From a virus: 20,391 nucleotides of DNA. Below are positions 12,358 to 20,391 of this stretch, piece after piece; the first letter of the stretch is position 1, and the number at the start of each line of letters is the position of its first letter. Position numbers and translations under genes: made by a program. The stretch is taken from IMG/VR virus record IMGVR_UViG_3300034521_000324, positions 1 to 20,391 of that record; one strand, written 5' to 3'. A model generated the notes under the pieces. It saw only the letters and a list, made by a program, of their open reading frames with translations, did no database searches and was not told where the DNA came from.

Positions 12358-12377
12358 TTCCCTTGGGGGTGAAAACA

Positions 12378-12932
12378 ATGACCAAGCTGGATGCCATAAA
12401 TCGCATGCTGCGGCTTGTGCAAGCCGAACCGCTCACCAGCCTCGCAGAAGAAGACCTCACCTACGAACAGCAGACGGCCATCGAGTTGTTCGAGCAGATC
12501 GACCGCTTTGTCCAGGCACAGGGCTGGTGGTTCAACACCTTCGTAGTTACCCTCACCAGAGACGCCAACGGCTTCATCGTTATTCCCGAGAGCTATCTGC
12601 AGGTTGATCCTGTGGATCCCACCATAGATGCTGTGCCCTCCAACGGCAAGCTCTACGACCGCACAAAAAAGACTTACGTGTTCGACCGGGACGTCGAAGT
12701 CGAAGCGGTGGTACTTCTTGACTTCGAAGAACTACCACCGACAGCGCAGGAATACATCACAGTTAAGGCAGAAGGCGCAATGCTCAGGGCAATATATGGC
12801 GCCACCACAGACAATTCCCTTGTCATGAGAGAGCAGGAAGCGTACCTTGCAATGATGCGCCAGCAGAACAACGCAGCCGATTACAATGTCCACAAAAACC
12901 CGCAGATCATGCGGGCAATGTGGCGGTGGTAA
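12378..12932 (+). CDS. Tail tubular protein A (gatekeeper/adaptor), T7 gp11-like
   Basis: The 184-residue protein (T7 gp11 is 196) would bind below the portal and join it to the tail nozzle. Matches to T7 gp11 include an N-terminal KLDAINRMLRLVQAEPLTSL (T7 AVNDILASIGEPPVSTL), FVQAQGWWFNTF (T7 IQSRGWTFNI), LYDRTKKTYVFD (T7 VYDRTSQSDRFD) and an EYITVKAEGAMLRAIYGA segment. The start at 12378 lies 7-8 bases after TTGGGGGTG; the in-frame alternative at 12363 overlaps that site. It is the first gene after the terminator, so its level depends on read-through or a promoter in the gap. Confidence 0.92.
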   Translation: MTKLDAINRMLRLVQAEPLTSLAEEDLTYEQQTAIELFEQIDRFVQAQGWWFNTFVVTLTRDANGFIVIPESYLQVDPVDPTIDAVPSNGKLYDRTKKTYVFDRDVEVEAVVLLDFEELPPTAQEYITVKAEGAMLRAIYGATTDNSLVMREQEAYLAMMRQQNNAADYNVHKNPQIMRAMWRW

Positions 12933-12933
12933 T

Positions 12934-15600
12934 ATGGCCCGGGTGAAGACGACGTTCATTACCCTCAATCAGGGCATAGACACCCGCCCGTTGCTTCAGG
13001 CATCCATCGGCAGCGCCCGGGACATCGTGAATTTCTTCGTGCACGAAAAAGGTCTCACGAAACGTCCCGGGATCAGGCTGATGGAAACCCTGAGTCGAAC
13101 GGGCGAATACATAGATTCGCATTTGCTCACCGTCGAAGGCCACGATTGTATGGCAGATATCTTCTGGAACAACGGCATCGTGGCGCATGTGCGCAGCCTC
13201 GAGTCTGATGCCGTTAACCTGACACTGCAGGCCACAGTTGCACGCACCACAAAGCCTGCGTGGGCTAAAGTGCTGTATCTCAACAACAACCAGTTCATGA
13301 TTGTCTGTGAAGGCGCCAGACTTGTGCCGGTTCAGGCCGAGGCCAGCTATGACCCGCCGGCGAACTGGCTGGCGTTCGAAACAAGATACCTCACGGATTC
13401 CCTCGATACGCTTCAAGCTACAAGCGGTGACTACGTCTCGATTAGCTTTGCGCTTGAAGGTACGCCGTATGTTATTCGCTGGAGGCATACTTTTGCCGAC
13501 AACGAAGCGTTCTACAACGTCTTCGACAAGTTCAACGCAGACATGATGTGCTGGCTCAATGAGCTGTTCAGCCGCCTTTACTCTGCGTCTGGCTACACGT
13601 GGCAGACGATTAACTACGACACTAACAAGGTTTCCATGGTGCTGCACGAACCGTGGGTGAATGGGTTTAACCCAAACTACACTTCAGCAAACGGCACGCT
13701 AACTCTGAACGGCGTTATCGATATTGGCACAACCATCGGCAACACCATCGCTTCCTACAACGGCACGATAGACTACAGCATCACGCCAGAAGGTGGTAGT
13801 TTCACGCTGACGCTTGGTTCTACCACGATAAGCGGTATCACGGGCATCGGGCTGTACTCGGCCTCGATGAGTCTTGCCAATCTCGCAGATAAGATAAAGC
13901 TGATCTTCAAGCGTGTTACCAACGAAGAAGAGCTGCCCTACGGCACAGCAGGGTTCACCGTTGAGCTCATCGATTCCGCCGGCAGGCTCAAAACCTACGT
14001 CGTCGACAGACCTGGTGTTGTACGGCCAACGCCGATATACAGGACGAAGCTGTTTGAGTACAACGGAGCCAACTTCGTCATAAAGCGAGAGACAGCGCCG
14101 AGCGGCATCGAATTCGTCAACATTGCTGCAGGTAGCGTTAGTTCGCTTACGGGAACCTATGCCATCAACGACGGCTACACGATGCTGTTGAACGACGACG
14201 TCAACATCGCTGAGTACCTTGTTATGCCGTCGGTTCTCAGCAAAAGCCTTTCGGACGTTACAAGCTACCAGGGGCGTGTTGTGTACTGCGGAGGGCAGGC
14301 AGTAACCTTCAGCAAAACCGACGAGCCATTCGAGGTTGTAGCAAGAGACCCGATGAACGTTGTGGCAACAGACCCGGTAGATCTTGTGTTCGAAACAGAC
14401 ATCTACTACGTCATGCCCTATGACAGGTATTTGATGGTCTTCGGCGCCAACGAACAGTACGTTATCAGCTGGAATAACTACTTTGCGCCCGATACGGTTG
14501 CCGTAACGCCCGTGACGTCCTACAGCATAGCAAGAACACGCCCAGCACTCATTGGCAACTCCCTGCTGTTTCTGACGGCACAGGGCAAGCTGATGGAATT
14601 CTACGTGCGTGAAGCCAATGCACTGCCGATAGCCATAGCCATATCGCAGGAAACACTGCCGACCGGCTTCAACAGGCTTGTGCCTGTCCCCAGCATGCCG
14701 GCAGGTCTTGTGTTCAACTCCGATGGAACGGAGGCTTACTACATATACATGCCGCCTATCGGGGAAACGCTATACAGACCCATCAGCAAGTGGCAGTTTG
14801 CAGTCGGCGCAACGCCTGTGGGCGAAGCCAACCAGAAGCTGTACTTTGCTCGATACTACAACGCCACACTGTACGTGGGAACCATTGACCTTGAGATGCT
14901 CAAGCGCATTATCATCAACGACCTCGAAGAGTACGAGTTCCTTGCGCTTGACTGGGCGCAAGCGGCCACAGGCATAACGCCGTCGTGCCCAACAACGTAT
15001 GGCAACGATGCCCATATGCTGTGGACTGCAGAATTTCCAACAAACTGGCTGGATGCGTCTTTGCCGTCTGTGTTCTTTGCCTACAGGGACTACTACAACA
15101 GGCTGGACGAAGCCACGGATATCATTTCACAGACAAACCTTACCGTGCAGTTTCGTGATCCGCTGTACCTGTGTATTGACACAGGCGCTTCCTATGTTCT
15201 CGACAACGACGTCGTGGCAAACTACGGCGTCGACACGGTTTACCGTGGCTATAAAGTGCAGGCCAAGGTCAGATTCCAGGTGCCACCGCTGAACGGTTCC
15301 AACATCATCCCCACGAAGCGCTATTCTGTGTCGGCCATCGAACCGCTTGCGTTTGGCGGCGAATACATCGTCAACTTCTACAAAAGACCCGACGACACGA
15401 CGCCGTACGCCGTGCGCAAGGTCGTCGGCCAGGTGATAGGCCTTGATCGCTTCAACTACGTCACCTACCGTGACGACCTCGCACGCATTCGGCAACCACT
15501 GAACGGCGGTGGTGTCATCGAATTCTCGCAGGAAGTGCTGGAACCCTGGATACTGTTCGGCTATTCTGCAGTGATCGACGTAACCGAAAGGGGGTTCTGA
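12934..15600 (+). CDS. Tail tubular protein B (nozzle), T7 gp12-like
   Basis: This 888-residue protein (T7 gp12 is 794) would form the hexameric tail nozzle. The N-terminus (LNQGIDTRPLL, then GLTKRPGIRLME) matches the T7 LKGGISQQPDI...GLQKRPP pattern. In the middle, YQGRVVYCGGQAVTFSKTDEPFEV, DPVDLVF, YDRYLMVFGANEQYVISW and RTRPALIGNSLLFL line up with the T7 FRNRLGFLSGENIILSRT...EELLIWSDEAQFVLT...GIGRNVYF region. The start is one base after the tail A stop, with only a weak GGTGG-type ribosome site, so re-initiation by terminating ribosomes is likely. The in-frame start at 12886 lies inside the previous gene and gives a non-phage-like leader. It is about 90 residues longer than T7, the extra length lying at least partly in the Gly/Thr-rich region near residues 245-310. 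Confidence 0.93.
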   Translation: MARVKTTFITLNQGIDTRPLLQASIGSARDIVNFFVHEKGLTKRPGIRLMETLSRTGEYIDSHLLTVEGHDCMADIFWNNGIVAHVRSLESDAVNLTLQATVARTTKPAWAKVLYLNNNQFMIVCEGARLVPVQAEASYDPPANWLAFETRYLTDSLDTLQATSGDYVSISFALEGTPYVIRWRHTFADNEAFYNVFDKFNADMMCWLNELFSRLYSASGYTWQTINYDTNKVSMVLHEPWVNGFNPNYTSANGTLTLNGVIDIGTTIGNTIASYNGTIDYSITPEGGSFTLTLGSTTISGITGIGLYSASMSLANLADKIKLIFKRVTNEEELPYGTAGFTVELIDSAGRLKTYVVDRPGVVRPTPIYRTKLFEYNGANFVIKRETAPSGIEFVNIAAGSVSSLTGTYAINDGYTMLLNDDVNIAEYLVMPSVLSKSLSDVTSYQGRVVYCGGQAVTFSKTDEPFEVVARDPMNVVATDPVDLVFETDIYYVMPYDRYLMVFGANEQYVISWNNYFAPDTVAVTPVTSYSIARTRPALIGNSLLFLTAQGKLMEFYVREANALPIAIAISQETLPTGFNRLVPVPSMPAGLVFNSDGTEAYYIYMPPIGETLYRPISKWQFAVGATPVGEANQKLYFARYYNATLYVGTIDLEMLKRIIINDLEEYEFLALDWAQAATGITPSCPTTYGNDAHMLWTAEFPTNWLDASLPSVFFAYRDYYNRLDEATDIISQTNLTVQFRDPLYLCIDTGASYVLDNDVVANYGVDTVYRGYKVQAKVRFQVPPLNGSNIIPTKRYSVSAIEPLAFGGEYIVNFYKRPDDTTPYAVRKVVGQVIGLDRFNYVTYRDDLARIRQPLNGGGVIEFSQEVLEPWILFGYSAVIDVTERGF

Positions 15601-15601
15601 C

Positions 15602-16213
15602 ATGCTTGAACTTTTGCTTGGAATCGGCGCCGTTGTTGGCATAGCGTCGTCCATAGCCAACATTGCCAACAGCTACTCAGAAGAACAGCAGGCCAAAGCT
15701 GCTCTTGCGCGGGCCAAAGCCATTCAGATGCAACAGGTGCGGGAAAACATCAAACAGGCCGCTGTGTCTTTCAGATACAACTACATAGCTATACAGCAGA
15801 AGCTTGAGCAAGCACGCCAGCAAAGTCTTCTTGAACAGTACGAGCGATATCGCCAGATGCTGCGTGAAGTTGCACTGCACAAAGTGGCGCAGTACGCCGC
15901 AGGAGTGCAGGGCGGTGTTGCTCGCCTTGCAGAGATACAGACCAGGCTGGACGCAGACAAGGACATCAACGTCCACAAGAGAAATCTTGCGAACGTTGCC
16001 AAGCAACTTGGGTTGACCAAGGAAGCGCTGGAAGCTGAGTACAACGCCGCACTGCAACAAGCGGCCTTGCAGATGCAAGCCATCGAACAGGCTACGTCGT
16101 GGGAAGAGCTGCAGCTTGCCAATCAGTATGCAGCATACCGCACGCAGATGCTTGGGCAAGCACTGCAGAGCGCTGTGCAGGCGTGGAGTTATTTCCAATC
16201 GGCAGGGGGATGA
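15602..16213 (+). CDS. Internal virion protein, T7 gp14-like
   Basis: The 203-residue protein (T7 gp14 is 196) begins with a hydrophobic, Gly/Ala-rich helix (LELLLGIGAVVGIASSIANI) that could insert into a membrane, followed by a long helical Gln/Ala/Lys-rich region with coiled-coil character (EEQQAKAALARAKAIQMQQV, KLEQARQQSLLEQYERYRQM). T7 gp14 is ejected first and forms the channel in the outer membrane. Position after tail protein B and before the two very large internal proteins matches T7 genes 14-15-16. GAAAGGGGG precedes the start at 15602. The sequence is diverged, so the call leans on size, composition and synteny. Confidence 0.8.
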   Translation: MLELLLGIGAVVGIASSIANIANSYSEEQQAKAALARAKAIQMQQVRENIKQAAVSFRYNYIAIQQKLEQARQQSLLEQYERYRQMLREVALHKVAQYAAGVQGGVARLAEIQTRLDADKDINVHKRNLANVAKQLGLTKEALEAEYNAALQQAALQMQAIEQATSWEELQLANQYAAYRTQMLGQALQSAVQAWSYFQSAGG

Positions 16214-16218
16214 TATAG

Positions 16219-19200
16219 ATGGCACTCAACAAACGCATGCCAGTGCAGCCAACGATGTCCTTTGACTATACAACGCCAGACCTGCGAGTCGTTGCAAGTG
16301 CCGTGGTGCCCGACATCCGCATTGACTACTCGGCAGACCTGCAGGCTATTCAGAGGCAGCTGGAGTATTTGCGGTCGAGAACGTCGGGCTTCACCATGCT
16401 TGGTGCTTTTGCGCAGAACGTGGGCGAAGCGCTGCGCACAATCAAAGAAGTACAGCTTCAGCAAGATCAACAAAGACTCGATAGCATTCTGCGGTATTCC
16501 CTCACGTTTGATCCTGACGAATACAGCAAGCTGAAAACACCCGAAGGCAAACGCCTGTACGTGCAGGCCGTTGCTGCTAACTATTTCAAGAACTTCGAAG
16601 GCGAACTCACGAAGCTGTTCGAGGTTGACTGGAAAGACGATGACCCGACTACGGTCGCAACAAAAGCCAAAGAATATCTGCTCGCAAAGGTCGAAGAGGC
16701 CATCGAAACACTGCCAGAAGACGTCAGAGACTCGTTCAAGGCACAGGCTTCGACTGTGGCCAATTACCTTGCTGTCCAGATGAAGACCCACGCCTTCAAC
16801 CGCCTTGTGGAAAGCATCAAGCAAAAGAATGCCGCAGCCAGCGAAAACACGTTCAAGACAGCTGTGGCGCTTGGTATGGCAGATCTTGGCGCTGAGTTCG
16901 AGTCGCTTGCGGCGTTCGTAAAAAACACCATCGAACCTCACGTGCTTATTGGCGGTACGTTGGCCGACATCGACGATAAGACGGGCAAGCCCTACGACGC
17001 CTTGTACAAGGACAAACTCGCAGAATTGTTCGCACAGATCGATGGCTGGGTTGATGCACGCAGTGATTTGCCCGAGGACGTGCGAGAACAGGTCAGGGCA
17101 GCCCTTAAGGAACAAGCCGCTTCCTATGCTATGGGTTTGCTCGACGACACGCTCAACACAGCCATCAACGTTCAGCAACAGATAGCAGCGCAGGCTACAG
17201 CTGAGACCCGCATGAAACTCGTTGCCAGCTCCGTACAGTTGTCGAAAATCAAGCGGCTGGTTCAGGACTACACCAATGGCGTTGTTCTCAACACCTTCAA
17301 CCTGCCGCAGACCGGCGCAGGCCAGCGACCGTCCGAAGAACCAGAAATACCGCTGCCTGGTGTGCCGGCAAGAACGGCAGAACCATCGATGCTCGCCAAA
17401 GCCATCAGGACAGAAATAGACACGATAGCGCTCAGACTCAGGGACACAGGGATGTTCAACGACCTCAGCGACGGGCAGCTAAGAGGTCTTGTGGCTTCCT
17501 ACGTTCTCCAGGACATCGGCGAATTTGCCGTGAAACACGGCATGCCAGAGCTTCTGGACTTCGTTGACGTGAAGGACGCCGATGGCATATCGCTGTCCAT
17601 GGTTGCAGATAAAAACCTTCAGCAGATGATCCAGCAGTACCGTGAGGCTGCCATCGAACAAGCCAACGCCATAGCTGCAGAACAGGAGAAGATGCTTGAA
17701 GAGATACGGCAGAAGGTCGTAGAACAGACCAAGGCGCAGGTTCTTGTTGCCGCCTACAAGCAAAAGTTCTGGCGAACACAGGGAGTCGATCCTTCGCAGG
17801 ACGCAGAATTCCAGCAGTTCCTGCAAGAGATCGGCGCAACCGAAGACGACGTAGTGCAAAACCCTGCGCTCTATCAAGTGCGCTTCCTTGAATGGCATAA
17901 AGCCAACGTTATAGCGCAGATCATAAGCGATCCAACGCTTGATGTAGACACCAAGCAGGATCTGATAAAGCAGTTCGAGACCTTCAGCGACGTTGAGTTT
18001 GCAAGCACAAGTTCTCCAAACATCTACAGCTTCCTACGAACGCAGGTTATGACCGGCAAGATGACTGCATACGATCTGCTACCGTATGCCACTGCGCTGT
18101 CTGAAGCAGACTTCCATGAACTTACAAGGCTTGCGATGAACACGCAGGAAAATGGCCTCAGCACTGTCCTTGCACAGGCCGAGAAATACATCGATAACGC
18201 CCTTAGCGTGTGGAAAGAGCAGCTGACGCAGACAGCGGCACTCACTGGCGATACCACTATTGTCGCCGCCATCGACAGCTTCTTCGAAAACGCAAAACTT
18301 GCGTACCTCGAAGAATTGCGTCGGCAGGCAGCGGAGGCTATGGCAACAGGGCAGGCGCTCAAAATCACCATGTCAGACATCGTGACCGACTTCAACAATC
18401 GAATGAAGGCCATGTACGGCATAGATCTGACGCAGGCAAGCCTTGCAGGTCTCAACACCATCATGGAACAGCAAATGCTGACAACTCTCCAGAACATGCC
18501 GCAAGATATTCTTCCTGCGCCTGTTCTGTTTAATGCGCAGAAAGAACTGGAACAGAAAAAGTTGCAGCCAGAAACCACCATCGTCTGGCGTGGCTTTCTG
18601 CAGCCTATCGCCGAGCAAAGCGCCACCTTGCGCAAGTACGGTGGCGACCCCAATCAATGGGAAGATCTGCGCAAGCTTTATCTGGATGCTCTTAAAGACT
18701 TTGCGAACAACGATCTGCCAAAAGTTTATGTGAGCGCTTTGAACATCATCACCGAAGGGCAAAAGCTGACCTTCGCCACGCCTGGTGACATCTTCAACAC
18801 CACAAGCGTTGCCAAGCTGAAGAACTACCTCAAAAGCAAGCTCTCGACCAAGCTCAAGACGAAGTTGGGCAGTGCACCGCTGACAGTAACCATGCTGTCT
18901 GGAGAACAGCCACGCATGTTCACTGGCAGATGGTCGCAGTTTGCCGATGATGTCGTCGAAAGCAACGACCAGTTCTTTGAAGCGGTGGCACGTGGCATAC
19001 TGCTGGATCAAGCTGCAGACATCATAGCCCAGCAGCTCGACCTGAACAGCACTGCGCTGTTCGACACGACTATCACAAGTCTTGCGCTGGACGTTGCAGA
19101 AAGTCTCGGTTACACCGAGGATGAAGCCGCTGCAGTTGTGCAATACATCTACAACCGCATACTTGCCAAGCGCTTCGTGTTAGAACAGCAAGAGGAGTGA
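16219..19200 (+). CDS. Large internal virion protein, T7 gp15-like
   Basis: The 993-residue protein is considerably longer than T7 gp15 (747). It is largely alpha-helical, Gln/Ala/Glu-rich and lacks cysteine in the parts inspected, which fits the elongated ejection proteins that stack inside the capsid on the portal and form the conduit across the periplasm. A Pro-rich, probably flexible stretch near residues 361-391 (NLPQTGAGQRPSEEPEIPLP and on) splits it into two helical halves. GGGGGA at 16205-16210 precedes ATG 16219. The identification rests mostly on synteny between a gp14-like and a gp16-like gene; I see no strong sequence motif. A fusion of gp15 with extra material would explain the length. 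Confidence 0.72.
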   Translation: MALNKRMPVQPTMSFDYTTPDLRVVASAVVPDIRIDYSADLQAIQRQLEYLRSRTSGFTMLGAFAQNVGEALRTIKEVQLQQDQQRLDSILRYSLTFDPDEYSKLKTPEGKRLYVQAVAANYFKNFEGELTKLFEVDWKDDDPTTVATKAKEYLLAKVEEAIETLPEDVRDSFKAQASTVANYLAVQMKTHAFNRLVESIKQKNAAASENTFKTAVALGMADLGAEFESLAAFVKNTIEPHVLIGGTLADIDDKTGKPYDALYKDKLAELFAQIDGWVDARSDLPEDVREQVRAALKEQAASYAMGLLDDTLNTAINVQQQIAAQATAETRMKLVASSVQLSKIKRLVQDYTNGVVLNTFNLPQTGAGQRPSEEPEIPLPGVPARTAEPSMLAKAIRTEIDTIALRLRDTGMFNDLSDGQLRGLVASYVLQDIGEFAVKHGMPELLDFVDVKDADGISLSMVADKNLQQMIQQYREAAIEQANAIAAEQEKMLEEIRQKVVEQTKAQVLVAAYKQKFWRTQGVDPSQDAEFQQFLQEIGATEDDVVQNPALYQVRFLEWHKANVIAQIISDPTLDVDTKQDLIKQFETFSDVEFASTSSPNIYSFLRTQVMTGKMTAYDLLPYATALSEADFHELTRLAMNTQENGLSTVLAQAEKYIDNALSVWKEQLTQTAALTGDTTIVAAIDSFFENAKLAYLEELRRQAAEAMATGQALKITMSDIVTDFNNRMKAMYGIDLTQASLAGLNTIMEQQMLTTLQNMPQDILPAPVLFNAQKELEQKKLQPETTIVWRGFLQPIAEQSATLRKYGGDPNQWEDLRKLYLDALKDFANNDLPKVYVSALNIITEGQKLTFATPGDIFNTTSVAKLKNYLKSKLSTKLKTKLGSAPLTVTMLSGEQPRMFTGRWSQFADDVVESNDQFFEAVARGILLDQAADIIAQQLDLNSTALFDTTITSLALDVAESLGYTEDEAAAVVQYIYNRILAKRFVLEQQEE

Positions 19201-19204
19201 GAGT

Positions 19205-20391
19205 ATGGCAAGACTTTACGATATAGCAAACGAATTTCTGAACACATACGGCGAACATTATGGTGAGATCGACAGCAGCGAACGCCTGCAAAGGTTCCTC
19301 AACAGGTTCGAAGGCAGGAACATTGACCTCATCGCACGCTTTGTGAACCCACATTTGCTTGCGGGCATCGCAAGAAACGAAAGTGACTGGGGTACAACTT
19401 CGACCAACATCTTCCAGATCAAAAACAGCCTCGTCAACGACCTGTTTCGCTTTTACCCCGACGAGATGGAAGCATTCGTCGATGAATATGACTCCGTACT
19501 GCCCACAACTGACAAAGACGGCAAAACGCTTGAGCCCATCGAAAGGGTTAAGGCCTTCCTGGAAAATCCTGGCAACAGTTCGGCCAGCCGTGAGGCTGTG
19601 CTTGCCCTCGGCGTCGTTGGAGTGGCCAGAAAAGCCCAGAACACCGCATATGCCCTGCGAGCGAACATAGACGGCCAGGAAGTGCGACTGGATAGCCTTC
19701 TGGCCGACGACGAGTTCTACCAGAATTTGTCGGACGAAGAACGCCAGCAGCTCGAGGCTCGCTTCACGACTCTTGTTGGCGATGCGTGGCACAACTGGGA
19801 TGCCGAAGTTGCCGAACACTTCACGCCGGCTTCCACGAGTGCGCATGACATCATCACTGCTCTCGGGGAAGCTGTTGCCCATCTGAACTACAGCGCCAAC
19901 AACGAAACGCATTACATAGTGCCATTCACTGTGGCAGAGATGGCGCAGCAGGACGCAGACCTTGCGACGGCTTTTATCAGGAACGCTGGACTACCGCAGA
20001 ACATATGGCAAAACTGGGTTGACGCCATGGTTGAGAACCGTGGCTACAACCCACAGATAGGCGACACCGCTTTCAGCGTGTTTGCGCTTCGGCCGTTCCA
20101 GCCACAGCTGGCACAAGCACCAGCTGAAGCACAGCAACCAATCCAACCTGAGCAAACCGAAGCGCAGCCTGAGGTCGCCCAACAGCCGCCGCAGGCAGTA
20201 GCGCAGCCTGTTGTGGCTCAAGCGCCAGAACAACAGCCCGAGATAGCGCAACAGCCAGAAGGCGCCGAAGAACCCATAACAACATTCGCCGCACTGCAGC
20301 AACCGGCAGAAGAGGAAGAAGCTGAAAGCTTTTTTCGTCCTGAGCCTTCGGATCTTCTTGCGGATCTGCCGGTGGATACTCCGACTACTAC
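19205..20391 (+). CDS. Internal virion protein, T7 gp16-like, 5' part only, possible muralytic domain
   Basis: The frame opens at ATG 19205, four bases after the gp15-like stop, and stays open for 395 codons to the window end. Near residues 50-72, HLLAGIARNESDWGTTSTNI followed by FQI resembles the catalytic start of lytic transglycosylases and muramidases; Glu59 in ARNES would align with the T7 gp16 catalytic Glu37 in AWTES. In T7 this domain opens the peptidoglycan for the ejection conduit. From about residue 298 to 375 the protein becomes a Pro/Gln/Ala/Glu-rich low-complexity linker with repeated AQ-P and Q-P-E units, then an acidic stretch (AEEEEAES). T7 gp16 is 1318 residues, so most of the gene is probably outside. 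The enzyme activity is inferred from a short motif. Confidence 0.68.
   Translation, partial: MARLYDIANEFLNTYGEHYGEIDSSERLQRFLNRFEGRNIDLIARFVNPHLLAGIARNESDWGTTSTNIFQIKNSLVNDLFRFYPDEMEAFVDEYDSVLPTTDKDGKTLEPIERVKAFLENPGNSSASREAVLALGVVGVARKAQNTAYALRANIDGQEVRLDSLLADDEFYQNLSDEERQQLEARFTTLVGDAWHNWDAEVAEHFTPASTSAHDIITALGEAVAHLNYSANNETHYIVPFTVAEMAQQDADLATAFIRNAGLPQNIWQNWVDAMVENRGYNPQIGDTAFSVFALRPFQPQLAQAPAEAQQPIQPEQTEAQPEVAQQPPQAVAQPVVAQAPEQQPEIAQQPEGAEEPITTFAALQQPAEEEEAESFFRPEPSDLLADLPVDTPTT

Larger units (their letters stand above)
12224..12377 (+). other. Non-coding gap after the capsid gene, three hairpins
   Basis: This 154-base gap holds in order CTCTTAAGGG (12234-12243), a GGCCG/CGGCC hairpin (12242-12259), GGTTGAGCAAGCCC (12276-12289), a C-rich/G-rich hairpin (12287-12308) and an intrinsic terminator (12331-12357), then the tail-gene ribosome site TTGGGGGTG. 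It separates the capsid gene from the tail genes, as the T-phi region does in T7. Confidence 0.8.

Noticed and set aside
10862-12460. 532-codon open frame on the - strand opposite the capsid gene
   Set aside because: It mirrors the strongly biased codons of a well-supported + strand gene, has low-complexity Ser/Gly/Val-rich translation without family motifs, and would also cross the terminator. I regard it as a by-product of codon bias.
12278-12607. 109-codon + strand frame starting in the gap after the capsid gene
   Set aside because: It crosses the terminator and is out of frame with the well-supported tail protein A gene; composition is Arg/His/Pro-rich shadow-like.

Overview
The window is a 20.4 kb stretch of a T7-like podovirus genome (Autographiviridae-type organisation). 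Every convincing gene lies on the + strand and the genes are packed almost without gaps, many joined by ATGA stop/start overlaps. Gene order matches the T7 class II and class III regions: single-subunit RNA polymerase, ssDNA-binding protein, a junction-resolving nuclease, primase-helicase, DNA polymerase, 5'-3' exonuclease, portal, scaffold, major capsid protein, tail tubular proteins A and B, and three internal virion proteins, the last cut by the window end. Base composition is about half G+C. No tRNA, CRISPR, insertion sequence, integrase, terminase, lysis gene or tail fibre was seen; the missing phage functions would normally lie outside these borders.

Layout: 1-253 holds the end of an early gene with a four-cysteine motif. 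250-2505 is the phage RNA polymerase. 2517-8436 is the nucleotide and replication block. 8417-8629 is a small unknown gene. 8616-12223 is the procapsid block. 12224-12377 is a non-coding gap with three tandem hairpins, the last a strong intrinsic terminator in the place of T7 T-phi. 12378-20391 is the tail and ejection-protein block.

How the genes would work together, by analogy with T7: the phage polymerase takes over transcription of the genes to its right. Primase-helicase, polymerase, SSB, FEN-type exonuclease and resolvase form a replisome with junction processing, and dNMP kinase supplies precursors. Portal, scaffold and capsid protein form the procapsid; the gp11/gp12-like proteins close the tail and the gp14/15/16-like proteins form the ejection conduit.

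Departures from T7 are what make the window interesting. The DNA polymerase appears to have lost exonuclease catalytic acids and has no room for the thioredoxin-binding insertion. Both the RNA and DNA polymerases carry Tyr-Ser where T7 has Tyr-Gly at the end of motif B. The gene 3 slot holds an archaeal Hjc-like PD-(D/E)XK resolvase. The T7 lysozyme slot holds an unrelated 103-residue protein. The non-coding gaps on the two sides of the capsid gene share a hairpin / GGTTGAGCA / hairpin plan. The capsid gene uses AGA/AGG for 16 of 17 arginines, unlike other genes here.

The host cannot be named from this sequence. Strong GGAGG Shine-Dalgarno sites and AGA/AGG preference in the most highly expressed gene point away from an enterobacterial host and fit a bacterium with AGR-biased highly expressed genes (Thermotogota are one example). 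This is an inference only.
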